Below, in pieces: positions 20,776 through 27,327 of a DNA stretch of 64,000 bases. The DNA lies in NCBI RefSeq assembly GCF_014203355.1, contig NZ_JACHIR010000001.1, positions 558,001-622,000 of the forward strand. Direction: 5' to 3'. Origin of the DNA: Kutzneria kofuensis (GTDB taxonomy: Bacteria > Actinomycetota > Actinomycetes > Mycobacteriales > Pseudonocardiaceae). The position numbers and the translations under genes are program-made. A model generated the notes under the pieces. That model made no database searches and was not told the origin of the DNA. It was given only the letters and a program-made list of their open reading frames with translations. How positions within the stretch are numbered: position 1 is the first letter of the stretch; every line of letters begins with the position of its first letter.

Positions 20776-22560
20776 GTGCAGGACGTAGTGGCGGCCGACG
20801 AGCGGCGACTGGCCCGCACCCGGGAGCGGTTCCTGACCTCGGAGTCCATCGCCGGCGACCAGGTGCGCAAGAGCATCCTGGACTCGTGGTGGCGGTCCCG
20901 CCAGCTGCGGGTGCCGGCCGACAAGATCGTGCTGCCCTACGTCCGCCGGCCCGACCTGGACACGCCGCTGATCCGCGCCGCGGCCCCGGTGCTGCAGCGG
21001 CTCGGCGACCAGCTGGACGGCCAGCCCATCAGCCTGATCCTCACCGACCCGACGGGTGTGGTGCTCACCCAGCGCACCGGCGACACCGACCTGCACCGCA
21101 AGCTGGAACGGGTGGAGCTGGTGCCCGGCTTCAGCTACGGGGAGCAGTTCGTCGGCACGAACGGCATCGGCACCGCGCTGGAGGACGGCCGGCCCACACA
21201 CGTGTTCGGGCACGAGCACTACGCCGAGAACCTGGAGAACCTGGCCTGTGCCGGCGCGCCGATCCAGCATCCGGTGTCCGGAAAGACGGTCGGCGCGGTC
21301 GATCTGACGTGTTGGAGCCGCGATGCGGGCCGGCTGCTGGTGGCGCTGGCGCAGTCGGCGGCCGAGCAGATCAGCCAGACGCTGCTGACCCACACCAATC
21401 CCCGTGAACTGGCGCTGTTCCAGGCCTATCTGCGGGCGTGCCGGCGGACCACGGGGATCGTGCTGGCGTTCAACGACGGCATCGTGATGATGAACGACCA
21501 CGCCCGGCAGCTGCTGGACCCGGCCGACCAGTCGGTGCTGATCGCCCACGCCACGCAGGCGGTCGTCGAGCGGCGGTCCAGCACCGCGGACGTGGCGCTG
21601 CCGACCGGGAGCAAGGTGCGGTCCCAGTGCCGCAAGGTGTTCGGCCAGCACCGCAACGACGTCGCCGGTGTGGTGCTGTGCGGCAAGTTGATCGACTCCG
21701 AGCCCGAGGGGGCCGGTGTGCCCGAACCGCGGCTGCCGATGTTCCTGCCCGGCGCGGTCGGCTCCGCGCCGCTGTGGCTGCGCTGCGCGCACGACGTCGA
21801 CGCGGCGTACAACGCGGGCGAGTGGCTGGTGCTCGGCGGCGATCCCGGCGTGGGCAAGACGACCCTGGCCCGGTGCGTGCACCAGCGCCGGCATCCGACG
21901 GGCCGGGTGCACCTGCTGGACGCGGCGGCGGCCGACGCCGGCTGGCACGACGACCTGCGGCGGGAACTGGTCGAGGATCCGGTGGACGCGTTGGTGATCC
22001 GGCACGTTGACCGCCTGGCCGGTCCGGCGCTGGGCACCACGATTCGGTTGCTACGCCTGGCATCCCCGGCGACCTGGATCGCGATGACGCTGTCCGAGAA
22101 CGCCATCGGCCGGCCGGACCTGGCCGAGCTGCTGGCGCTGTTCCCCCGCACCGTCAGGGTTCCCCCGCTGCGCCGGCACGTGGAGGACCTGGCCGAACTG
22201 GTGCCGCTGTTCCTGAACCGGCTCGGGCACGGCGGCCAGCTCACCTGCTCGCCGGCGGCGATGCACCTGCTGATGCGGGCCGACTGGCCGGGCAACGTCG
22301 CCGAGTTGCACCACGTGCTCAAGATCGCGGTGCAGCACCGGCGGACGGGCACCATCCAGCCGGGCGACCTGCCGGCCGAGTTCCGCACCCTGACCCGGCG
22401 GCCGCTGTCCCGGCTGGAGTCGATCGAGCGGGACGCCATCGTGCAGGGCCTGGCCGACAGCGGCGGCAACAAGGTGCAGACCGCGCAGCTGCTCGGCATG
22501 TCCCGGGCGACGCTGTACCGCAAGATCCACGAGTACGGGATCGTGACGCCGGAGCGCTAG
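20776..22560 (+). CDS. AcoR/MimR-type AAA+ transcriptional activator of the propane locus
   Basis: A 594-residue regulator. A GAF-like sensory region occupies about residues 60-190 (LILTDPTGVVLTQRTGD, FVGTNGIGTALEDGRP). An AAA+ domain has Walker A GGDPGVGKTT at about 354, and a Fis-type HTH closes the protein (GGNKVQTAQLLGMSRATLYRKI). The GAFTGA loop that contacts sigma-54 is missing, and the Walker B region is reduced (DALVIRHVDRL). GTG 20776 has TAGGAGG five bases upstream. By position it controls prmABCD, as MimR does in mycobacteria. Confidence 0.87.
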   Translation: MQDVVAADERRLARTRERFLTSESIAGDQVRKSILDSWWRSRQLRVPADKIVLPYVRRPDLDTPLIRAAAPVLQRLGDQLDGQPISLILTDPTGVVLTQRTGDTDLHRKLERVELVPGFSYGEQFVGTNGIGTALEDGRPTHVFGHEHYAENLENLACAGAPIQHPVSGKTVGAVDLTCWSRDAGRLLVALAQSAAEQISQTLLTHTNPRELALFQAYLRACRRTTGIVLAFNDGIVMMNDHARQLLDPADQSVLIAHATQAVVERRSSTADVALPTGSKVRSQCRKVFGQHRNDVAGVVLCGKLIDSEPEGAGVPEPRLPMFLPGAVGSAPLWLRCAHDVDAAYNAGEWLVLGGDPGVGKTTLARCVHQRRHPTGRVHLLDAAAADAGWHDDLRRELVEDPVDALVIRHVDRLAGPALGTTIRLLRLASPATWIAMTLSENAIGRPDLAELLALFPRTVRVPPLRRHVEDLAELVPLFLNRLGHGGQLTCSPAAMHLLMRADWPGNVAELHHVLKIAVQHRRTGTIQPGDLPAEFRTLTRRPLSRLESIERDAIVQGLADSGGNKVQTAQLLGMSRATLYRKIHEYGIVTPER

Positions 22561-22892
22561 AACACCTGGCCGTGCGGGGTGGCGTTGGGGAACACCTTGG
22601 CGATCTCGGCTACGTCGTCGCCGGGGCCGCCGTAGACGTCGACGTGGGTGATCGTGGCGACGGTGGGTATCCGCCCGAGCAGCTCCCGGCCGTTCTTGCC
22701 GTGCTCGGCGGACGCGGCGGCGTCGACGTACTCCTCGATGAAGGTGTAGCTGCCCGGGACGCCGGAGAAGACGCGGTAGGTCAGGGTGCCGGGCTCGTCG
22801 GCGGCCTGGGCCACCAGGGCCTTCGCGATCTCCTCGAACTCGGCCTGCTTGCCGTCGTGCGGGGTGACCTCGACGCGCAGATAGATGCTCAT
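22557..22892 (-). CDS. ABM-domain (quinol-monooxygenase-like) protein
   Basis: A 111-residue YgiN-like domain (SIYLRVEVTPHDGKQAEFEEIAKAL, PGTLTYRVFSGVPGSYTFIEEYVD). It is convergent with the activator gene and overlaps its last four bases. ATG 22892 is chosen; ATG 22901 would add three residues. Related by fold, but not closely by sequence, to the ABM protein at 9625. Substrate unknown. Confidence 0.8.
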   Translation of the reverse strand: MSIYLRVEVTPHDGKQAEFEEIAKALVAQAADEPGTLTYRVFSGVPGSYTFIEEYVDAAASAEHGKNGRELLGRIPTVATITHVDVYGGPGDDVAEIAKVFPNATPHGQVF

Positions 22893-22950
22893 GGCGGCCA
22901 TTCCACCAGCATCCCGCGGGTCTGCGCGCCCCGAGCACACGAACGCTGCG

Positions 22951-23649
22951 TCATCGGCCCTCGATCAGCAGCTCCAGGCCGTCGAAGATGCGCGCCAGCC
23001 CGAACTCCCAGCTGCTGTCGGGGGCGGCGTCCGCGGCGTCGTCGGTCGCGGCCACCAGCGCCGGGAACCGGTCGCCGTGAGCCGCGATCTGGCCGTGCAG
23101 CCGCTTGTCCCGGTTCCACGGCTGCGTGCCGGACGTCGACGCCGACTGGGTGTTGCGGATGTGCCCGCTCACCAGGAAAACGGCGTCCATCCGCTGGGTG
23201 CCGGTCAGGCCGGTGCCCTCCAGCGCGGCGACCGCCGCCTCGGTCCAGCCGATCTCGCGCGGCCCCATGGCCCGGTCGCCGACGGTGGCCGCCGGCAGCC
23301 ACGGGTGCCGCTGCCAGGTCTCGCGCATCAGGCGGGCCCATTCGGTCAGCTTCGGCCGCCAGCCGCCGGGCACCGTGGACAGGTCGGGCGGCGCGCCGAC
23401 GGCGATCTCGATCATCACGGCCACCAGCTCGGCCTTGTTGGTGACGTGCCGGTAGAGCGCCATCTTCGTCACGTCAAGCATGCCGGCCACCTGCTGCATG
23501 GACACCGCCGCCATGCCGGCCTCGTCGGCGAGCATGATGCCGGCGGTCGCGATGCGCGGCACGGTCAGCGCCGGCCGCGTGACGGCCCGGCCCTGGTCGC
23601 CCAGCTCCCAGAGCAGTTCCGTACCGACGAACTTGGCACTTTCTGTCAA
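22951..23649 (-). CDS. TetR-family transcriptional repressor
   Basis: A 232-residue regulator. The HTH is IATAGIMLADEAGMAAVSMQQVAGMLDVTKMALYRHVTNKAEL (about residues 28-72), followed by a TetR_C-type ligand domain (WQRHPWLPA...FLVSGHIRNTQ). I chose TTG 23649, preceded by AAGGGG six bases away; upstream codons run into the operator region. It is divergent from the DHFR-like gene and shares with it a palindromic intergenic region, so autoregulation and control of that gene are likely. Confidence 0.85.
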   Translation of the reverse strand: MTESAKFVGTELLWELGDQGRAVTRPALTVPRIATAGIMLADEAGMAAVSMQQVAGMLDVTKMALYRHVTNKAELVAVMIEIAVGAPPDLSTVPGGWRPKLTEWARLMRETWQRHPWLPAATVGDRAMGPREIGWTEAAVAALEGTGLTGTQRMDAVFLVSGHIRNTQSASTSGTQPWNRDKRLHGQIAAHGDRFPALVAATDDAADAAPDSSWEFGLARIFDGLELLIEGR

Positions 23650-23677
23650 TGCCGGCCCCTTGCTGTCCTCCCCAGGC

Positions 23678-23711
23678 GTGTCTACCGTACACCGTAGTGT
23701 CCGGTAGACAC
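23678..23711. promoter_or_regulatory. 34-bp palindromic TetR operator
   Basis: GTGTCTACCG and CGGTAGACAC (23678-23687 and 23702-23711) flank an inner ACAC/GTGT pair, all centred on 23694.5. The palindrome lies in the 100-bp gap of the divergent TetR/DHFR-like genes. Length and symmetry fit two overlapping TetR dimers or one extended site. Confidence 0.72.
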
Positions 23712-23749
23712 ACATGTGTCCGAAGGACACCGAGAACGAAGGGGCCGGC

Positions 23750-24268
23750 ATGGTCATCCGCACGCACGTGGGCGTGAGCCTCGACGGGTTCATCGCCGAT
23801 GCGGACGGCGTGGCGGCGTGGGAGTCGCTGCCCGGTTACGAGCACCGCTCGCACGGTATCGCGGAGGTGCTCGAGCACTGCGAGGCCGTGGTGATGGGCC
23901 GGGCCACGTTCGACCGCGGGCTGGCCAAGTGGAAGCGGGACTGGCCGTGGACGGACAAAGAAGTGCACGTGCTGACCTCCCGTCCGCTCCCGGACGACGT
24001 CGCCGCGCGGCGGTGTGACAACCCCGCCGACCTGTTGCGCCGGCTCCAGCTCACCGGCCTGATGGGGGACGTGCACCTGCTCGGCGGCGCCCGCACCATC
24101 CGAGCATTCCTCGACCTCGGGGCCGTCGCCCGCCTCGGCGTCGTCGTGTTGCCGATGCTGCTGGGCCACGGAATCCCGCTGTTCGCCGGCACCAGCCAGG
24201 CGCTGCGCCTGCAGTGCCAGCGGATGCATCCCGGCGGCGCAGTCGAGCTGATCTACACGCCGGCCTGA
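23750..24268 (+). CDS. Dihydrofolate-reductase-like / RibD C-terminal domain protein
   Basis: A 172-residue protein: RTHVGVSLDGFIADADGVAAW at the N-terminus, VVMGRATFDRG in the middle and VHLLGGARTIRAFLDLGAVARLGVVVLPMLLGHGIPLF, all typical of the RibD_C/DHFR-like family of NADPH-dependent reductases. ATG 23750 follows GAAGGGG. Members are often regulated by a divergent TetR protein, as here, and may act on xenobiotics. It is not the biosynthetic FolA. Confidence 0.83.
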   Translation: MVIRTHVGVSLDGFIADADGVAAWESLPGYEHRSHGIAEVLEHCEAVVMGRATFDRGLAKWKRDWPWTDKEVHVLTSRPLPDDVAARRCDNPADLLRRLQLTGLMGDVHLLGGARTIRAFLDLGAVARLGVVVLPMLLGHGIPLFAGTSQALRLQCQRMHPGGAVELIYTPA

Positions 24269-24278
24269 GCTTCGACGC

Positions 24279-24327
24279 TCGGAACGGACCATTCCTCAAC
24301 TCCGAGTTGAGGAATGGTCCGTTCCGA
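24279..24327. terminator. Intergenic hairpin, copy 2 (24-bp perfect inverted repeat)
   Basis: The arms 24279-24302 and 24304-24327 are perfectly complementary over 24 bases around a single central base. Core sequence: GGAACGGACCATTCCTC. It sits between the convergent DHFR-like and chitinase genes and probably terminates both. Compared with copy 3, both sides of the stem change together. Confidence 0.75.
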
Positions 24328-24350
24328 ACATCTGTCCCTTGACAAGCGGG

Positions 24351-25406
24351 CTAGTTGTGCGTAAAGGCGGCCATGGTGCGGGTGTACTGCCATGGGGCCT
24401 GGTCGACGCCGGAGCAGGCGTCGGAGTGCTGGCCCGGGCAGGAGCCGCTGTCGCGGCCGAGCGCCCAGAACGACAGCGAGCCGATGTCGTGCAGCCACGA
24501 CCAGACCGTCACGTCGATGGCGTCACGGGGCGTGAAGATCTCCAGCGGGCCGGGCTCGCCGCCCGAGCCGTAGTCGTCGATGCCGACCATCTCGATGATG
24601 CCGACCTGCTGCCACAGCTTGGCGTCCGGCGTGCCGGGGTGCAGCACCCGCAGCTCCTCCAGCAGCCGGTCGGCGGCCGTCTTGGTGTCGGCGGCCATCT
24701 GGTGCTGCTGGTTGTCGTAGTAGTCGAAGGTCATGATGTTGACGATGTGGATGTCCGCGCCGTTGGCCACGGCGTTGGCCAGCATGTCCTTCGTTTCCTT
24801 GGTGATCCCGACGACGTCGGTCGGCACCGTGTAGTCGAACTGGATCGTCCGGTGGTTGGCGGCCGCCCACTTCTCGACCTTGGCGATCGCCTTGTTGCGG
24901 CGGTCCACGCCCGGCAGGTTCTTCGGCATCGGCCCCTCGACGTCGAGGTCGATCCGGGTGATGCCGTAGGTCGTGATCACCTTCTCGAAGTTCTCGGCGA
25001 TCTTGTCGACGTCGGTGCAGCTGTCGGCGATGTCGGTGCCGTGGCCGGAGGCGTCGCCGCCGCCGTAGGACGCGATCACGTCGCCGCCCATGGCCCGCAG
25101 CCGGGCGATCGAGTCGCCGTACTCGGCCTGGGAGATCGGACGTTTCGGGTCGCCGTCCCAGGTCGCCTCGCAGGAGCCGGCGACCGGCGTCTGCAGGAAG
25201 GCCATGGTCAGGTAGCGGGCGCCGGAGGCGGCCGCCTGCTCGGCCGGGTCGCCCGGCTTGTACGTCTGGAAGTACGGGGCGAAGACGTGCGCGGGGATGG
25301 CTCGCTGGTGCCCGGCGGCCGCCGCGCTGCCGGGAGTCGCCGTGGCGGCCACCGCGGCCAGCGCCACGGCCGTGGCCAGCCCACGGGCCAGTCGTGAGGT
25401 CAACAT
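24351..25406 (-). CDS. Secreted GH18 chitinase-type glycoside hydrolase
   Basis: A 351-residue exported enzyme. The signal peptide covers about residues 1-31 (MLTSRLARGLATAVALAAVA, then an AAAA cleavage region). The GH18 barrel follows: HVFAPYFQTY, VIASYGGGDASGHGTD, the catalytic strand ITRIDLDVEG (D-x-D-x-E with the acid Glu) and the IVNIMTFDYYDN strand. The usual first Asp of the D-x-x-D-x-D-x-E motif is a Thr. ATG 25406 places the signal peptide correctly. A DasR-like box lies 27 bp upstream. Chitin or chito-oligosaccharide hydrolysis is expected. Confidence 0.88.
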   Translation of the reverse strand: MLTSRLARGLATAVALAAVAATATPGSAAAAGHQRAIPAHVFAPYFQTYKPGDPAEQAAASGARYLTMAFLQTPVAGSCEATWDGDPKRPISQAEYGDSIARLRAMGGDVIASYGGGDASGHGTDIADSCTDVDKIAENFEKVITTYGITRIDLDVEGPMPKNLPGVDRRNKAIAKVEKWAAANHRTIQFDYTVPTDVVGITKETKDMLANAVANGADIHIVNIMTFDYYDNQQHQMAADTKTAADRLLEELRVLHPGTPDAKLWQQVGIIEMVGIDDYGSGGEPGPLEIFTPRDAIDVTVWSWLHDIGSLSFWALGRDSGSCPGQHSDACSGVDQAPWQYTRTMAAFTHN

Positions 25407-25420
25407 CCCCACAGCCTTCC

Positions 25421-25448
25421 GGTACCGGTACCAAAGGTCCAGACCTTT
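25421..25448. promoter_or_regulatory. DasR-like box and adjoining palindrome before the chitinase
   Basis: AAAGGTCCAGACCTTT (25433-25448) is a perfect inverted repeat around CA. It shares the GGTC-N2-GACC core with the DasR responsive element of streptomycetes, whose usual form is TGGTCTAGACCA. Next to it is GGTACCGGTACC (25421-25432), a 12-bp palindrome. DasR represses chitin-utilisation genes until GlcNAc metabolites appear, which suits this target. Binding is inferred. Confidence 0.65.
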
Positions 25449-25507
25449 GTCCGAACAAACCCGGGACCGGTTCCGACATTGACACCGGCCCGCGTGTCGG
25501 ATGACCA

Positions 25508-25521
25508 TGAGAGCGCTCTCA
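25508..25521. promoter_or_regulatory. LacI/CebR-type operator before the GH64 gene
   Basis: TGAGAGCGCTCTCA is a perfect 14-bp palindrome, 59 bp before the GH64 start. It differs by one base per arm from the CebR/CelR box TGGGAGCGCTCCCA that controls glucan-degrading genes in actinobacteria. It is the expected kind of site for a glucan-responsive LacI repressor. Confidence 0.72.
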
Positions 25522-25580
25522 CCACCCTGCCGAGAGCACGGCCGCCTCGCCACCCTGCATCCGACGAGGGGAATTCACGC

Positions 25581-26768
25581 ATGCGCACGACAAGGAAGTT
25601 GTGCACGACCGCCGCCGCGGCACTGCTCGCCGCGGCCGCCCTGGTGTCCGCGGAACTCGTGTCCACCGGGCCGGCACAGGCCGCCGTGCCGGCCACCATC
25701 CCGTTGAAGATCGTCAACAACTCCGGCCGCAGCGGCCCGGTCTACCTCTACGACCTCGGCACCAACCTGGCCACCGGCCAGCAGGGCTGGGCCGACGCCA
25801 ACGGCACGTTCCACGCCTGGCCGCCCGGCGGCAACCCGCCGACGGCCGCGCCGGACGCGTCGATCGCCGGACCCGGCAACGGGGGTTCGGTCACCATCCG
25901 GATCCCGAAGTTCTCCGGCCGGGTGTACTTCTCCTACGGACAGAAGCTCGTGTTCAAGCTGACCACCGGCGGCCTGGTGCAGCCGGCGGTGCAGAACCCC
26001 AGTGACCCCAACCGGAACATCCTGTTCAACTGGTCCGAGTACACGCTCAACGACGCCGGCATCTGGATCAACAGCACCCAGGTGGACATGTTCTCCGCGC
26101 CGTACGCGGTGAGCGTCGGCACGAAGACCACCGGACACCTGAAGGCCGGCGGCTACAACGCCGTGCTGAACGGGTTGAAGGCGCAGCCCGGCGGCTGGGC
26201 GGGCCTGATCCAGACCGCGCCCGACGGCTCGATCCTGCGGGCCCTGTCGCCGGGGCACGGCGTGGAGACCGGGGCGCTGACGGAAAGCGCGATGAGCGAC
26301 TACGTCAACCGCGTGTGGAGCCGGTACAGCAGCTCCACCCTGACGGTGACGCCGTTCGCCGACCAGCCGAACACCAAGTACTTCGGGCGGGTCTCCGGCA
26401 ACGTCATGAACTTCACAAACAGTTCCGGCCAGGTCGTGACGTCCTTCCAGAAGCCGGACGCCTCCAGCATCTTCGGCTGCTTCAAGCTGCTGGACGCGCC
26501 CAACGACCTGGTGCGCGGGCCGATCTCGCGGACGCTGTGCGCCGGCTACAACCGGGGCACGCTGCTCACCACCGCGAACCAGCCGGACCTCAACGCCGGC
26601 GACTTCTACAAGGACGGCGTGACCAACCACTACGCGCGCCTGATCCACGGCCAGATGGTGGACGGCAAGGCCTACGCGTTCGCCTTCGACGACGTCGGCA
26701 ACTTCGAGTCGCTCGTCAACGACGGCAACCCGGCCGGCGCCACCATGACGCTGGATCCGTTCAACTGA
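25581..26768 (+). CDS. Secreted GH64 beta-1,3-glucanase
   Basis: A 395-residue exported protein. The signal peptide is residues 1 to about 35 (MRTTRKLCTTAAAALLAAAA to GPAQAA). The GH64 thaumatin-like domain follows: PLKIVNNSGRSGPVYLYDLG, then RIPKFSGRVYFSYGQKLVFKL, LFNWSEYTLNDAGIWINSTQVDMF and a C-terminal HYARLIHGQMVDGKAYAFAFDDVGNF. ATG 25581 gives a proper signal peptide. GH64 enzymes release pentasaccharides from beta-1,3-glucan such as fungal walls. With the divergent chitinase it makes a fungal-wall-degrading pair. Confidence 0.92.
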   Translation: MRTTRKLCTTAAAALLAAAALVSAELVSTGPAQAAVPATIPLKIVNNSGRSGPVYLYDLGTNLATGQQGWADANGTFHAWPPGGNPPTAAPDASIAGPGNGGSVTIRIPKFSGRVYFSYGQKLVFKLTTGGLVQPAVQNPSDPNRNILFNWSEYTLNDAGIWINSTQVDMFSAPYAVSVGTKTTGHLKAGGYNAVLNGLKAQPGGWAGLIQTAPDGSILRALSPGHGVETGALTESAMSDYVNRVWSRYSSSTLTVTPFADQPNTKYFGRVSGNVMNFTNSSGQVVTSFQKPDASSIFGCFKLLDAPNDLVRGPISRTLCAGYNRGTLLTTANQPDLNAGDFYKDGVTNHYARLIHGQMVDGKAYAFAFDDVGNFESLVNDGNPAGATMTLDPFN

Positions 26769-26781
26769 CAGAATCGGCCGG

Positions 26782-27327
26782 GTGAACAAGCCCAGCAAGG
26801 CGGAACTGGCCGCCGCCCACGGCACCGTCATCGACGACCTGGTCGCTCCCGAGCTGAACGTGCTGTTCTGCGGGATCAATCCGGGGCTGTGGTCGGCGGC
26901 CACCGGCTTCCACTTCGCCCGGCCGGGCAACCGGTTCTGGCCGGCGCTGCATCTTTCCGGGTTCACGCCGCGGTTGTTCGACCCGTCCGAGCAGAAGGCC
27001 CTGCTGGGACTGGGTTTGGGCATCACCAACGTCGTCGCCCGCGCCACGGCTCGGGCCGATGAGCTGACGCCCGAGGAGTTCGTGGCCGGCGGCAAGCGGC
27101 TGGTGAAGCTCGTGCACGAGTGGCGGCCGAAGTTCCTGGCCGTGGTGGGGTTGGGCGCGTACCGGACGGCGTTCGGCTCGCCGAAGGCGACGGTCGGGCT
27201 GCAGCCGGAGACGATCGGCGACACCCGGGTGTGGGTGCTGCCCAATCCCAGCGGCCTCAACGCGCACTGGCAGCTTCCCGACCTGGCGGCGGAGTTCGGC
27301 CGGCTGCGGAAAGCGTCATCGCAGTGA
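26782..27327 (+). CDS. mug: G/U mismatch-specific DNA glycosylase (Mug)
   Basis: A 181-residue uracil-DNA-glycosylase superfamily member with the Mug signatures: the active-site loop CGINPGLWSAATGFHFARPGN (Asn in GINPG) and the C-terminal LPNPSGLNAHW loop. It removes U or ethenocytosine opposite G. GTG 26782 follows the glucanase by 13 bp. Its stop overlaps the stop of the convergent phosphotransferase-like gene by 12 bp. Confidence 0.9.
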   Translation: MNKPSKAELAAAHGTVIDDLVAPELNVLFCGINPGLWSAATGFHFARPGNRFWPALHLSGFTPRLFDPSEQKALLGLGLGITNVVARATARADELTPEEFVAGGKRLVKLVHEWRPKFLAVVGLGAYRTAFGSPKATVGLQPETIGDTRVWVLPNPSGLNAHWQLPDLAAEFGRLRKASSQ

